Shown here: piece after piece, positions 53,309 to 62,670 of the stretch
Position numbering within the stretch: position 1 is the first letter of the stretch
Layout: each line of letters starts with the position of its first letter
From: Micromonospora sp. WMMD1155
GTDB lineage: Bacteria > Actinomycetota > Actinomycetes > Mycobacteriales > Micromonosporaceae
Assembly (NCBI RefSeq): GCF_029581275.1
Contig: NZ_CP120742.1
Span: 4,014,001-4,078,000 of the forward strand
Reading direction: 5' to 3'
DNA: 64,000 nt
Made by a program: the position numbers and the translations under genes
The notes under the pieces: model-generated
Database searches by the model: none
Seen by the model: only the letters and a program-made list of their open reading frames with translations
Told to the model about the DNA's origin: nothing

Positions 53309-54772
53309 ATGGCCGAGCCGCACGACCTGACCGCGTTGGAGCAGGCCGCCGCCGTCGCGCGCGGTGAGCTGTCCAGCGTCGAGCTGGTCGAGCACCACCT
53401 GCGGCGGGTGGCCGCGCTCGGCGACACGGTGGGCGCGTTCGTCACCGTCACACCGGAGTCGGCCCGAGAGGCCGCCCGTGCCGCCGACGCCACCCCCACC
53501 GACCGGCGCGGTCCGCTGCACGGCATACCGACCGCGATCAAGGACCTGACCCTCACCGCCGGGGTCCGCACCACCTTCGGATCGGCTGCCTTCCTCGACT
53601 TCGTCCCGCCGGTCGACGCCGACGTGGTCCGGTTCATCAAGGCCGCCGGCCTGGTCAGCCTGGGTAAGACGACCACCTCCGAGTTGGGTTGCTCGCTCTA
53701 CTCGGAGGGCCGGGTCGCGCCGCCCGCCCGCAACCCGTGGCAGTTGGCGTACACCGCCGGGGGCTCCAGCGGCGGCGCGGCGGCGGCGGTGGCCGCCGGG
53801 CTCGTCCCGGTCGCCCAGGGCTCCGACGGCGGCGGTTCGCTGCGCATCCCGGCGTCGCTGTGCGGCCTGGTCGGCTACAAGCCCAGCCGTGGCCTGGTCT
53901 CCGGCGGGCCGGTCGGCTCCGGCGCGTTCGGGCTGCCCACCGGCGGCCCGCTCGGGCGGACCGTCACCGACGTCGCCGCGCTGCTCGACGTCATGGCCGT
54001 GCCGGTGCCCGGCGAGCCCTACCTGCCACCGCCCACGCCGCCCGAGGGCTACCTGGCCGTGGCGCGCCGGGCCGAGCCCGGCCCACTGCGGATCGGCCGG
54101 TTCACCACGCCGATGCTCGCCGACGAGCCGGTGCACCCCGACTGCGTGGCCGCCGTGGACTCCGCCGCCGCGCTGCTCACCGCGGCCGGGCACGAGGTGG
54201 TCGAGGTGCCGCCGCCGCTCACGCCCGCGGTGTGGCCGCTGTTCGAGATCCTCTGGTACGTGTTGGCGCTCGCCCCGGTGCCGCCGCAACGGGAGGCGGA
54301 GCTGCTGCCGTTGACCCGGCTGATGCGCGCCCGTGGTGCCGAGATCAGCGCCGGCACGCTCGCCGCCACCCTCGGGGAGTTGCAGGCGCAGGTCCGCCTC
54401 GGCACCCGGCGCACCGCCGGATTCGATCTGCTGCTCTGTCCCACCCTGGCCGCCCCGCAGGCGCCGGTGGGCTGGTTCACCGCCGATGGCGACCCGGCGG
54501 CCGACTTCGACAGGCAACGCCGCTTCTCGCCCTACTGCGCCGTCTTCAACGTCACCGGCGATCCCTCCGTCTCCCTGCCGGTGGGCAGCACGACCGACGG
54601 GTTGCCCGTCGGGGTGCTGCTCACGGGCCGGTACGGTGACGACGCGCGGCTGATCGCGACCGCTGCGCAACTGGAGAACTCCAGTGACGGATGGGATCGG
54701 CACCCCGCAATCTGGCGGGCCGTCGACTCCGCTAACGTGAATGGTGACGGCGTCGGGTGGCCGGCATCATGA
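53309..54772 (+). CDS. Amidase (amidase-signature family)
   Basis: 487 residues. The Ser-cisSer-Lys triad is visible: Lys in [15 protein letters not shown], cis-Ser in [20 protein letters not shown] and the nucleophile in [20 protein letters not shown]. The C-terminal part [20 protein letters not shown] completes the fold. It hydrolyses an amide; the lack of gatCB neighbours argues against GatA. The frame runs to 54772. The 15 last residues ([13 protein letters not shown]) are probably junk extension past the domain. Confidence 0.92.
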   Translation: MAEPHDLTALEQAAAVARGELSSVELVEHHLRRVAALGDTVGAFVTVTPESAREAARAADATPTDRRGPLHGIPTAIKDLTLTAGVRTTFGSAAFLDFVPPVDADVVRFIKAAGLVSLGKTTTSELGCSLYSEGRVAPPARNPWQLAYTAGGSSGGAAAAVAAGLVPVAQGSDGGGSLRIPASLCGLVGYKPSRGLVSGGPVGSGAFGLPTGGPLGRTVTDVAALLDVMAVPVPGEPYLPPPTPPEGYLAVARRAEPGPLRIGRFTTPMLADEPVHPDCVAAVDSAAALLTAAGHEVVEVPPPLTPAVWPLFEILWYVLALAPVPPQREAELLPLTRLMRARGAEISAGTLAATLGELQAQVRLGTRRTAGFDLLLCPTLAAPQAPVGWFTADGDPAADFDRQRRFSPYCAVFNVTGDPSVSLPVGSTTDGLPVGVLLTGRYGDDARLIATAAQLENSSDGWDRHPAIWRAVDSANVNGDGVGWPAS

Positions 54773-54829
54773 TCGTCCATTCGACCCGGCTGTTCGAGGT
54801 CGTCCTTCTTCCGCCTGGGGGCGTTGGGA

Positions 54830-55144
54830 TTGTCTGTTACCGAGACGTTGCTGGTCTTCGTCGGCATCCCGGTGGCCGCGGTGCTGGTCATCACCGGTCT
54901 CACCTTCGCCGGCAGCCGTGGTGGTGCCACCACCGGCGGCGGTGGCCACAAGCGCTACCGTCCGGGCCGGCCCTTCGACTTCACTCCGGTCTGGTTCCTG
55001 GGCCGCCCGGAGCAGCTGGCCGACTCGGCCGGCACCGCGCTGACGGCGGGGGCGCAGGCGCCCGCGCTGACCAGCCACAAGCTTGAGCAGGCCGGCGTCG
55101 AGGCGCCGGCCGGTGGAACCGGAGGCGCAAGTGACCGTTGGTGA
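54830..55144 (+). CDS. ctaJ: CtaJ-like aa3-type cytochrome oxidase subunit
   Basis: 104 residues starting at TTG 54830 (MSVTETLLVFVGIPVAAVLV); TTG 54824 is the other choice. One N-terminal membrane helix, then a polar segment with GGGHKRYRPGRPFDFTPVWF. The R-Y-R-P-G-R-P-x-x-x-x-P-V-W signature and the SVTETLLVFVGIP start match the small actinobacterial oxidase subunit annotated CtaJ. It would sit in the bcc-aa3 supercomplex. It overlaps the DUF5130 gene by 14 bases, as in related genomes. Confidence 0.8.
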   Translation: MSVTETLLVFVGIPVAAVLVITGLTFAGSRGGATTGGGGHKRYRPGRPFDFTPVWFLGRPEQLADSAGTALTAGAQAPALTSHKLEQAGVEAPAGGTGGASDRW

Positions 55145-55538
55145 GAAGCAGACCGGGTCGGAGAATCCGCCCGAGGTGCTGGACGGGCCCTTCTCGACCC
55201 GCCAGCTGCTGCGCATCGACGAGGCGTTGCGCCTCGCCGACCAGGGCACCGGCCTGGTCTTCTCGGTCTTCGTCGGTGGTCTCGACGAGCCCGTCCGGGA
55301 GCACGCCCAGCGGCTGCACCGCCAGCTCGCCGACCCCGACAAGTCGGTGCTGATCGCGGTGTCGCCCAACCAGCGTCAGCTGGAGATCATCACCGGTCGG
55401 TACGCCCGCAAGCGCATCCCCGACACGTACGCGAAGCTGGCCGCGCTCTCCATGGCCGGTGCCTTCAGTGGGGGCGACCTGGCCGGCGGCATCATCAACG
55501 GCCTCGACCAGCTCGCCAGCCACGCCGGCAAGGGCTGA
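55131..55538 (+). CDS. DUF5130-family protein
   Basis: 135 residues from GTG 55131 with GGAGG five bases upstream. RIDEALRLADQGTGLVFSVF, AQRLHRQLADPDKSVLIAVS, ITGRYARKRIPDTYAKLAAL and LAGGIINGLDQLASHAGKG fit the conserved actinobacterial DUF5130 family, related to TPM-like domains. The function is unknown; linkage with ctaJ suggests respiration. Confidence 0.88.
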   Translation: MTVGEKQTGSENPPEVLDGPFSTRQLLRIDEALRLADQGTGLVFSVFVGGLDEPVREHAQRLHRQLADPDKSVLIAVSPNQRQLEIITGRYARKRIPDTYAKLAALSMAGAFSGGDLAGGIINGLDQLASHAGKG

Positions 55539-55556
55539 GCCCTTCCTTCCACGACG

Positions 55557-55587
55557 AAGCCCGGCCCGCTGCTAGTGGGCCGGGCTT
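55557..55587 (+). terminator. Rho-independent-like terminator after the DUF5130 gene
   Basis: AAGCCCGGCCC (55557-55567) pairs with GGGCCGGGCTT (55577-55587) around a 9-nt loop, followed by TTCGCG. Located 18 bp past the DUF5130 stop and 7 bp before the end of the convergent Uma2 gene, so it can serve both directions. Confidence 0.85.
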
Positions 55588-55593
55588 TCGCGT

Positions 55594-56157
55594 TCAGCGG
55601 GGCCAGGCTGAGGGGTCCAGCTTCATCGGCCACGGCTCGTCCACGTTGACCGGGTCGTCCGGGCCCAGGGTGCCCAACAAATCGTAGTGCTCGCCCTCGC
55701 CAAGCCGATACCGGTAGATCACCGGGCCGAATTTGCCCCGTTCCACCCGCCAGTAGTGCGCGATGCCCGCCTCGGCGTAGAGGGCGGGCTTGGTGAACCG
55801 ATCGTGGCGACGACTTCCCGTCGACTCGACCTCCAGGACGAGCGCGATGTCCGCCGGTTCGGCCCACATCCGCCCGCGCGGCGCGCCTGGGCGCAGCGCC
55901 GTCAGATCGGGGATGAGATTGCCGCCGGGGACATGCACCCCGATCTCCCGGATCACCCGCCACCCGGCGGGAGCCGCCAGGGAGAGCGCCATACGGATCT
56001 CGTCCGCCAGCTCATGGTGCTCGGGACCGGCTGGAGGGGTCACGTGCAGGCTCCCGTCGATGATCTCGTAGCGGTTCCCGTCCTCAGGCAGGTCGAACAG
56101 GTCCTGCTCGCGCCAGCCCCGCTCCGGGGGGCGCCACTCGTAGGTCGGCTGCGCCAT
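55594..56157 (-). CDS. Uma2-family (DUF820) putative endonuclease
   Basis: 187 residues from ATG 56157; an ATG three codons earlier at 56166 is possible. PD-(D/E)xK-like core: GNRYEIIDGSLHVTPPAGPE, NLIPDLTALRPG (Asp), ALVLEVESTGSRRHDRFTKP (Glu...) and YAEAGIAHYWRVE. Uma2 genes are abundant in cyanobacteria and actinobacteria and often multicopy; their substrate is unknown. Monocistronic between two conserved loci, so a mobile insertion is possible. Confidence 0.87.
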   Translation of the reverse strand: MAQPTYEWRPPERGWREQDLFDLPEDGNRYEIIDGSLHVTPPAGPEHHELADEIRMALSLAAPAGWRVIREIGVHVPGGNLIPDLTALRPGAPRGRMWAEPADIALVLEVESTGSRRHDRFTKPALYAEAGIAHYWRVERGKFGPVIYRYRLGEGEHYDLLGTLGPDDPVNVDEPWPMKLDPSAWPR

Positions 56158-56242
56158 CACGTCCACCTCCTCCTGTCACGATAATGCCCGAGGCCGGCGC
56201 GGGGATCACACCCACGCCGGCCCCGGGCCGCGTATTCGGTGC

Positions 56243-58813
56243 TCAGGCGGTCTGGGCGTCCTTCGCGCGGGCCTTCAACGCCCGCACCACACCGTCGCGG
56301 CCCTCGGCGACCAGCCGACGCAGCGGGCCGGGGTGCCCGTCACCTTCCAGCCACGCGTCGGTGGCCGCCACCGTGTCGTCCTCCACCAGGTAGGTCGGGT
56401 ACGCCAACTGCGCGAACTCCTGCGCCGGCTCGCTGTCCCGGGTGGCCCACACCTGCGCGACGGTGGCGAAGTACCGCTCCCGGTACGGGGCGACCAGCTC
56501 CACCTGGGTCGGGTGTGCGAAGCCCTGCAACAGCGCCCGGTGCCGCCAGTTGGGCAGCGCGTCGGGGCCGGTCAGCAGGTCCCACAGGGCGGCCTTGTTC
56601 TCCGCCGTCGGCACCAGCGCCCTGGCGTACGCGGCTTCCCGCTCACCGCTCGCGGTGCGGTCACCGGCCAGTTCCGCGTCGATCTCGGCGGCACCGGCCG
56701 CACCGTTCGCCACCAGGGACGCGAGGACGGACCACCGCAACTCGGTGTCCACGGTCAGCCCGGCCGGGATGCCGGTGCCGTCCAGCCAACCGCGCAGCGT
56801 CGCCAGATCCTCCTCGGAGCGCGCCGCCGAGGTGAACGCGCGGGCCCAGGCGATCTGGAAACCGCTGCCCGGCTCGGCGGCGGCGAGCGCGTCCCGGGCC
56901 GTCCGGGCCAGGTCGGCCCAGCCGGTCGGCGCCCACGCGGGGTCGGCGTACAGGGTGAGCGTGGTGGTCGCCTGCCGCAGGGTGGCGGTGACCAGGTTGA
57001 TGTCGGTCTCGGCGGGCAGCCCGCTCAGCGTCAGCGCCACGTAGTCGCGGGCGGACAGCTCCGCGTCGCGGGTCATGTCCCACGCGGCGGTCCAGCACAG
57101 CGCCCGGGCCAGCGACGACTCGAAGCCGCCGATGTGCTGCACCACTGTCGCCATCGAACGCTCGTCGAGGCGCAGCTTGGTGTAGCTCAGGTCGTCGTCG
57201 TTGAGCAGCAGCACGTCGGCGGCCCGCACACCGCGCAGCTCGGCGAGGTCGGTCCGCTCGCCGGTCACGTCCACCTCGTACCGCTCGCGGCGGACCAGCC
57301 GCCCGTCGGTCAGGTCGTAGAGGCCCACACCGATCCGGTGCGTCCGCAGCGTCGGGTACGCGGTCGGCGCCTCCTGCCGGACCGCCACCTGCTCGTAGGT
57401 GCCGTCCGCGCCGATGGTCACCTCCGGGCGCAACGTGTTGACCTGCGCGGTCTCCAGCCACTGCGCCGCGAACTTGCGCAGCTCCCGGCCGGAGGCCGCC
57501 TCCAACTCGGTGAGCAGGTCGTCGAAGGTGGCGTTGCCCCAGGCGTGCTTGCCGAAGTAGGCCCGCAGCCCGGCGACGAACGGCTCCTCACCCACGTACG
57601 CGACGAGCTGCTTGAGCACGCTCGCGCCCTTGGCGTACGTGATGCCGTCGAAGTTGACCTCGACCGCCTCCATGTCCGGCATCTCGGTGTAGACCGGGTG
57701 CGTGGAGGAGAGCTGGTCCTGCCGGTAGCCCCAGTTCTTGCGGATGGACAGGAAGGTCGTCCACGCCTCGGTGAACCGGGTGGCGTTGGTGTTGCACCAG
57801 TGGCTGGCCCACTCGGCGAACGACTCGTTGAGCCACAGGTCGTTCCACCAGCGCATGGTGACCAGGTCACCGAACCACATGTGGGCCAGCTCGTGCAGGA
57901 TCGTGTTGGCCCGCTGCTCGTACTCGAAGTCGGTGACCTGCGAGCGGAACAGGTAGTGCGACTCGGCGTGCGTGACGCAGCCGAAGTTCTCCATCGCGCC
58001 GGCGTTGAAGTCGGGCACCCAGAGCTGGTCGTACTTCGGCAGCGGGTAGCGCACGTCGAACTTCTCGTGGAAGAAGTCGAAGCCCTGCTTGGTGATCAGG
58101 AACAGGTCGTCGGAGTCCAGGTAGCGCGCCATCGACGCGCGGCAGAACACGCCCAGGTCGATGCCGTCGTGGCTGTCCCGAACCTCGTGGTACGGCCCGG
58201 CGCACATCGCCGTGATGTAGGTGCTCATCCGGGGCGACTCGGCGAAGTGCAGCGTCTTGAGCCCGTCACCGGCCGGCTCCTCCCGCTGCACCGGCATGTT
58301 GGACACCGCCCGCCAGTGCGCGGGCACGGTGGCGTGCCAGGTGTAGACGCTCTTCAGGTCGGGCTGGTCGAAGCAGGCGAACACCCGCTGCGCGTCGGCG
58401 GTCTCGAACTGGCTGTAGAGGTACGTCTCGCCGTCCACCGGGTCGACGGTGCGGTGCAGCCCCTGACCGCTGTTCGAGTAGGCGAAGTCGGCGTCGACGA
58501 CGAGCGTGTTGTCGCTGTCCAATCCGGACAGCACCAGGCCCTTCTCGGCCGACCAGTCGGAGAGGTCGACCGGTGTGCCGTTCAGCGTCGCGGACCGCAC
58601 CGACTCGGCGGCCAACTCGATGAACGTGCTCGCACCCGGCTCCGAGCAGCGGAAACGGACCTCGGTCGTGGACCGGAACGTGCGGCCGTCGGCCGCCAGC
58701 ACCGCTGTCGACAGGTCCAGACTGATGTCGTACCCCGTCACGTTGAGCAGGCGGGCCCGCTCGGTCGCCTCGACCTGCGTCAGGTTGCGCACTCCCGGCA
58801 CGTTCGTCTCCAT
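56243..58813 (-). CDS. pepN: Aminopeptidase N
   Basis: 856 residues, M1 zinc metallopeptidase. DFNAGAMENFGCVTHAE is the substrate-binding exopeptidase motif and TILHELAHMWFGDLVTMRWW the zinc motif, with His307, Glu308 and His311; the third ligand is the Glu in LWLNESFAEWASHW. The C-terminal ERAP1-like half begins after residue 500 (RAADVLLLNDDDLSYTKLRL). It removes N-terminal amino acids from peptides in the cytoplasm. ATG 58813 (METNVPGVRNLTQ). Divergent from the Rv2466c-like gene, the same arrangement as in mycobacteria. Confidence 0.97.
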   Translation of the reverse strand: METNVPGVRNLTQVEATERARLLNVTGYDISLDLSTAVLAADGRTFRSTTEVRFRCSEPGASTFIELAAESVRSATLNGTPVDLSDWSAEKGLVLSGLDSDNTLVVDADFAYSNSGQGLHRTVDPVDGETYLYSQFETADAQRVFACFDQPDLKSVYTWHATVPAHWRAVSNMPVQREEPAGDGLKTLHFAESPRMSTYITAMCAGPYHEVRDSHDGIDLGVFCRASMARYLDSDDLFLITKQGFDFFHEKFDVRYPLPKYDQLWVPDFNAGAMENFGCVTHAESHYLFRSQVTDFEYEQRANTILHELAHMWFGDLVTMRWWNDLWLNESFAEWASHWCNTNATRFTEAWTTFLSIRKNWGYRQDQLSSTHPVYTEMPDMEAVEVNFDGITYAKGASVLKQLVAYVGEEPFVAGLRAYFGKHAWGNATFDDLLTELEAASGRELRKFAAQWLETAQVNTLRPEVTIGADGTYEQVAVRQEAPTAYPTLRTHRIGVGLYDLTDGRLVRRERYEVDVTGERTDLAELRGVRAADVLLLNDDDLSYTKLRLDERSMATVVQHIGGFESSLARALCWTAAWDMTRDAELSARDYVALTLSGLPAETDINLVTATLRQATTTLTLYADPAWAPTGWADLARTARDALAAAEPGSGFQIAWARAFTSAARSEEDLATLRGWLDGTGIPAGLTVDTELRWSVLASLVANGAAGAAEIDAELAGDRTASGEREAAYARALVPTAENKAALWDLLTGPDALPNWRHRALLQGFAHPTQVELVAPYRERYFATVAQVWATRDSEPAQEFAQLAYPTYLVEDDTVAATDAWLEGDGHPGPLRRLVAEGRDGVVRALKARAKDAQTA

Positions 58814-59010
58814 CCCACATCACGCCGACGCCCGGCGGCGTCCGTCTCCCCGCCACTCGTGACGGCTGGCCCGATTCGAGTCTTCCACGTACGGGCAGCC
58901 CGCGGTGGCCGAGGTCACGCTCTCATTCGGGTGCCGCTCGATGCGCCGTGGGGTGAGGATTCGGGTGAGACGCCGGAGCGCCGGCGCCCCTGTTGAGAAG
59001 GGACCTCACC

Positions 59011-59637
59011 GTGACCGAACGCGTCACCGCCGACATGTGGTTCGACCCGGCCTGCCCCTGGGCGTGGATCACGTCCCGCTGGCTGCTCGAGGTCGAGCAG
59101 GTCCGGGACGTGGACATCCGTTTCCACGTGATGAGCCTCGCTGTGCTCAACGACGGCCGGGACGAGCTGCCCGAGGACTACAAGACCTTCCTCCGCACCG
59201 CCTGGGGCCCGGTGCGGGTCTGCATCGCCGCCGAGCAGCGCTACGGCAACGACGTCCTGCGCCCGCTCTACACCGCACTCGGCACCCGGATCCACCTCGG
59301 CAAGGAGGAGCGGCGGCACGAGCTCTACGTCGCCGCGCTGACCGACGCCGGCCTGGACCCGGCGTTGGCCGACGCCGCCGACAGCACCGACTTCGACGAG
59401 GCGTTGCGGGCCAGCCACGAGGCCGGCATGCGCCCGGTCGGTCAGGACGTCGGCACTCCGGTCGTGCACGCCCCCGGCCCGGACGGCAGCCCGGTCGCGT
59501 TCTTCGGCCCGGTGATCACTCCGGCCCCGAAGGGGGAGGCCGCCGGTCGGCTCTGGGACGGCGTCCTGCTGGTCGCCGGCACGCCGGGCTTCTACGAGCT
59601 GAAGCGCACCCGCGAGCAGGACCCGATCTTCGACTGA
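59011..59637 (+). CDS. DsbA-fold protein, Rv2466c-like (mycothiol-dependent nitroreductase family)
   Basis: 208 residues from GTG 59011. ADMWFDPACPWAWITSRWLL contains the active-site loop C15-P-W-A18; in M. tuberculosis Rv2466c I recall C-P-W-C. FHVMSLAVLNDGRDELPEDY, GPVRVCIAAEQRYG, DVGTPVVHAPGPDG and AFFGPVITPAPKGEAAG are otherwise close. Only one thiol remains in the loop, so a monothiol or mycothiolated-intermediate mechanism would be needed. Divergent from pepN. Confidence 0.88.
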   Translation: MTERVTADMWFDPACPWAWITSRWLLEVEQVRDVDIRFHVMSLAVLNDGRDELPEDYKTFLRTAWGPVRVCIAAEQRYGNDVLRPLYTALGTRIHLGKEERRHELYVAALTDAGLDPALADAADSTDFDEALRASHEAGMRPVGQDVGTPVVHAPGPDGSPVAFFGPVITPAPKGEAAGRLWDGVLLVAGTPGFYELKRTREQDPIFD

Positions 59638-59808
59638 GCGGTACGGAAGGGCCCCGGTCAGCGCCGGGGTCCTTCCGCGTACGCCCCACGGCGTGTCGGG
59701 TCGCCGCCCTGCCCGTCCCGTCACCGGGAGACCGCCGCGCTCGTTGGCCTGCATGTCCGCCGCAGCGACCCACGGGGTCGCAAGCCGCAGTCCGTGGAGG
59801 CGATCCCG

Positions 59809-60333
59809 ATGGCCAAGCACCGTGCGTCCGGTGACGATCAGTTGACCCGACCGGGGGTGATCGACGATTCCGGAGCGGCCTACTGGTCCGTCGACGACTC
59901 CCGCTGGCCGGTGGTCCGTCCCGATCTGCCCGCCCACCTGGTCGATCTGCTCGCGCCCCCCATCGTGGTGGGCGTCGCCCGGGTGCCGGTGACCTCCCGG
60001 CTCACCCCGCCCGCGCCGGCCATCCCGCTGCCGACGGCCACCGACCCCGCGCCGACGGCCACCGACCCCGCACCGACGGATCTGCCGGCCCTTGCCGCAC
60101 CGGCGGAACCCGCGCCTCCACCGCCGGCTCCGGCCGCCCCGCGCCCGGTGCCGACGCCGCCGCTGAACCCGCGACCCGTTCCGTCGCCGCCCCCGGAGCG
60201 CCCGGTGCCGGGACCGCCCGCGTCGCCTCGTCGCAGCGTGAACAGCGGACCGGTCGGGACCGTCCGGCGGGGCGCCAACGGCCCGGTGAGCGTCGGTCGG
60301 CACCGCCGGGGCGTTTCCGACCGCACCGGCTGA
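59809..60333 (+). CDS. Proline-rich hypothetical protein
   Basis: 174 residues from ATG 59809 with GGAGG nine bases upstream. The first 55 residues look ordered (AKHRASGDDQLTRPGVIDDS, then WPVVRPDLPAHLVDLLAPP); after that a Pro/Ala tract with repeated DPAPTAT words and PRPVPxPP blocks runs to residue 145, and the end is basic (GTVRRGANGPVSVGRHRRG). Likely disordered; no signal peptide or membrane helix. The function is unknown. Confidence 0.65.
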   Translation: MAKHRASGDDQLTRPGVIDDSGAAYWSVDDSRWPVVRPDLPAHLVDLLAPPIVVGVARVPVTSRLTPPAPAIPLPTATDPAPTATDPAPTDLPALAAPAEPAPPPPAPAAPRPVPTPPLNPRPVPSPPPERPVPGPPASPRRSVNSGPVGTVRRGANGPVSVGRHRRGVSDRTG

Positions 60334-60420
60334 CCGCCGCGCCGGGCCTGGCGCTTTCATCTGATGGACGCCCTGCGGGTCCCCGTCGGCGGCGACGCCG
60401 TCGCCGGTAGCGTCACGGGT

Positions 60421-61620
60421 ATGACGGTCGTGCATCCGATCACCCGAGCGTGGGTCACCACTGGTGGCACCGGCGCGCAGAACTACGACGAGTTCGCCGA
60501 CGACGCGGAGATCACCGCGATCATCGAGGCGAACCCGCACAGTGCCCTCGGCATCGAGATGCCGCACCGCGCCCCGCAGAGCCTGGGCAGGTCCTTCCTC
60601 GACGCGCTGCCGGACGCGGTCTCCCGCCTCGCCGAGGCCAAGGCCGACGGGAGCTACACCCCCGCCGAGCAGGTCGTGGTGCTCTACCGGATCACCGCAG
60701 CCGGTGAGGAGCCCGCGTACGGGCTGTTCGCGATGGTGGACACCGACCAGATCTCCACCCGGGCCGACGAGCCGGGCCTGGTCATCCGCAACGAGGACGT
60801 GTTCATCGCCAAGGTGCGGGAGCGGGTGGCCCTGGCCGAGGCGCTGGGTCACCTGCTCTCACCCGTACTCCTGCTGCAGACCGGGCGTGGCGACGAGCTG
60901 CACGCCGCCCTCGCGACGGCGACCGAGACGGCCGGCGCGCCCGCCGCGACGGACACCGACCAGGCGGGGCGCACGCACGCGATCTGGCTGCTCGGCCCCG
61001 GCCCGGAGCAGACCGCGCTGACCGCTCTCGCCGGTGGCGGGGAGCTGGTCGTCGCGGACGGCAACCACCGCAGCCTGGCCGCCCAGACCGGTGGGTTGTC
61101 CCGGTTCCTGGCCGTGGTCACCACCCCCGCGTCGGTGGCCATCCAGCCGTACAACCGCTTGGTCAGCGAGCTGACCACCACGCCGGACGAGCTGCTCGAC
61201 CGGCTGCGGGCCGCCGGCGCCGAGGTCGAGCCGATCGACGGCCCGGTCGAGGTCCCGGCGGCCGGCGGCACCGTGCACCTGCGCCTCGACGGCCAGGGGT
61301 ACGCGGTACGCCTGCCGGCCACGGCCAGCGCCCGGCTGGAGAACCTGGACCACGCCCTGGTCGAGCGGTTGCTGCTGCGCGACGCGCTCGGTCTCGACCC
61401 GGGCGACAAGCGGATCACCTACGTGGGTGGTGACTACCCGGCGAGTTGGCTCACCGGTGAGGTCGACGCCGGCCGGGCCGAGCTGGCCATCCTGATCGCC
61501 CCGGTGACCGTGGCGGACTTCGTCGCGGTGAATCTGGCCCGGGAGAAGATGCCCCGAAAGAGCACCTGGTTCACCCCGAAGGCGCGCGGCGGTCTGGTCG
61601 TCGCCGAGCTGCCGCGCTGA
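60421..61620 (+). CDS. DUF1015-family protein (SerK-like)
   Basis: 399 residues from ATG 60421 (MTVVHPITRAWVTTGGTG). NYDEFADDAEITAIIEANPH, VADGNHRSLAAQTGG (the N-H-R nucleotide-binding-like motif), LVSELTTTPDELLDRL and the C-terminal MPRKSTWFTPKARGGLV are conserved in DUF1015. An archaeal member is a free-serine kinase, so a small-molecule kinase is possible here. Upstream open sequence to 60364 has no ribosome site. Confidence 0.88.
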   Translation: MTVVHPITRAWVTTGGTGAQNYDEFADDAEITAIIEANPHSALGIEMPHRAPQSLGRSFLDALPDAVSRLAEAKADGSYTPAEQVVVLYRITAAGEEPAYGLFAMVDTDQISTRADEPGLVIRNEDVFIAKVRERVALAEALGHLLSPVLLLQTGRGDELHAALATATETAGAPAATDTDQAGRTHAIWLLGPGPEQTALTALAGGGELVVADGNHRSLAAQTGGLSRFLAVVTTPASVAIQPYNRLVSELTTTPDELLDRLRAAGAEVEPIDGPVEVPAAGGTVHLRLDGQGYAVRLPATASARLENLDHALVERLLLRDALGLDPGDKRITYVGGDYPASWLTGEVDAGRAELAILIAPVTVADFVAVNLAREKMPRKSTWFTPKARGGLVVAELPR

Positions 61621-61652
61621 GCGGCACACCGCTCTACCGTGTGACGAACCCG

Positions 61653-61686
61653 GCTCTCCGACGCCGCCGCTGCGACGTCGGAGAGC
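61653..61686. terminator. Hairpin between the DUF1015 gene and rpiB
   Basis: GCTCTCCGACG (61653-61663) pairs with CGTCGGAGAGC (61676-61686) across a 12-nt GC loop. It follows the DUF1015 stop by 32 bp and precedes the rpiB ATG by 22 bp, so it probably terminates the upstream transcript. Confidence 0.65.
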
Positions 61687-61708
61687 GCGGCCTGACAGAC
61701 TGCCCGGT

Positions 61709-62176
61709 ATGCGCGTCTACCTGGGATCCGATCACGCCGGTTTCGAGTTGAAGGTGCACCTGGCCAATCACTTGGCCATGCAGGGGTACGAGGTGGTCGA
61801 CGTCGGCCCGCACGCCTATGACCCGGACGACGACTACCCGACGTTCTGCCTGCACACCGGCACGCAGGTGGTGGCCGACGAGACGGGTCTCGGCGTGGTC
61901 ATCGGCGGGTCCGGCAACGGTGAGCAGATCGCCGCGAACAAGGTCGCCGGGGTCCGGGCCGCGCTGGCCTGGAGCGTGGAGACCGCTCAGCTGGCCCGCC
62001 AGCACAACGACGCCAACGTGGTCGCGGTCGGCGCCCGGCAGCACACGCTGGACGAGGCCACCGGCATCGTCGAGGCGTTCCTGAACACGCCGTTCTCCGG
62101 CAACGAGCGGCACGCCCGTCGGATCGCCCAGGTGGCCGAGTACGAGCAGACCCGGAAGCTGCCCGACCTGCCCTGA
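61709..62176 (+). CDS. rpiB: Ribose-5-phosphate isomerase B
   Basis: 155 residues. MRVYLGSDHAGFELKVHLAN, YPTFCLHTGTQVVADETGLG, IGGSGNGEQIAANKVAGVRA (the Glu-containing loop of the mycobacterial-type enzyme in place of the enterobacterial Cys) and WSVETAQLARQHNDANVVAV are diagnostic. It interconverts ribose-5-phosphate and ribulose-5-phosphate in the pentose phosphate pathway. In mycobacteria rpiB is adjacent to the Rv2466c gene and pepN, as here. Confidence 0.95.
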   Translation: MRVYLGSDHAGFELKVHLANHLAMQGYEVVDVGPHAYDPDDDYPTFCLHTGTQVVADETGLGVVIGGSGNGEQIAANKVAGVRAALAWSVETAQLARQHNDANVVAVGARQHTLDEATGIVEAFLNTPFSGNERHARRIAQVAEYEQTRKLPDLP

Positions 62177-62185
62177 GCCAGGACG

Positions 62186-62530
62186 TCAGCGCGGCGAGCG
62201 GGGCAACTCCTCGCGGGGCACCCAGTTGCGTCGGACGACGACCACCCGGGCCTCGGCCTCGGCCAGGTCGTCCTCGGTCGGTCGGGCCGCGTCCCGGGCT
62301 CGTAGGGCGGCGCTCAGCCCCACCTGGGACGAGCCGGAACCGACCAGCCCGCGTAGCCCCCGCTCGCCGTCGCGCTCGTCGCCTCCCGGGCCTCTGCGGC
62401 GCGGCGGCGGCGGGTCGTCCCCGTCGTGCACCCCGGCGGTGCTGGCCGTCGGGGTGTCGACGCCGCGCCCGGCCGGGTCGGAGTCGTGGTGGTGGCGTAG
62501 CCGTCGCCGTCGTCGGTCCGGGTCACCCAT
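62186..62530 (-). CDS. Small charged hypothetical protein
   Basis: 114 residues from ATG 62530. N-terminal Arg/His-rich (DPDRRRRRLRHHHDSDPAGR), centre with PPPPRRRGPGGDERDGERG, and an ordered-looking C-terminus SQVGLSAALRARDAARPTED followed by DLAEAEARVVVVRRNWVPRE. The last 45 residues may be the conserved part. It is convergent with rpiB, stop 9 bp apart. The function is unknown. Confidence 0.6.
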   Translation of the reverse strand: MGDPDRRRRRLRHHHDSDPAGRGVDTPTASTAGVHDGDDPPPPRRRGPGGDERDGERGLRGLVGSGSSQVGLSAALRARDAARPTEDDLAEAEARVVVVRRNWVPREELPRSPR

Positions 62531-62670
62531 CAGCCGACCGTACCCTGCCCGCGGTGGGATCCGGCACCGTCGGGCCGGTGTGCGTCTCGGGCGGGGTCGG
62601 CGACCGATTTGCCGGGTGGCTACCCTCGGATTCAGGCGGCGGTGATGCCGTCGGTCAGGGGGAGGACGAG

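Noticed and set aside
56333..58996. An 887-codon open frame on the plus strand opposite pepN
   Set aside because: It is the antisense of a well-conserved aminopeptidase gene. Its product is Arg/Val/Gly-rich without motifs; long antisense frames are expected at this GC content.
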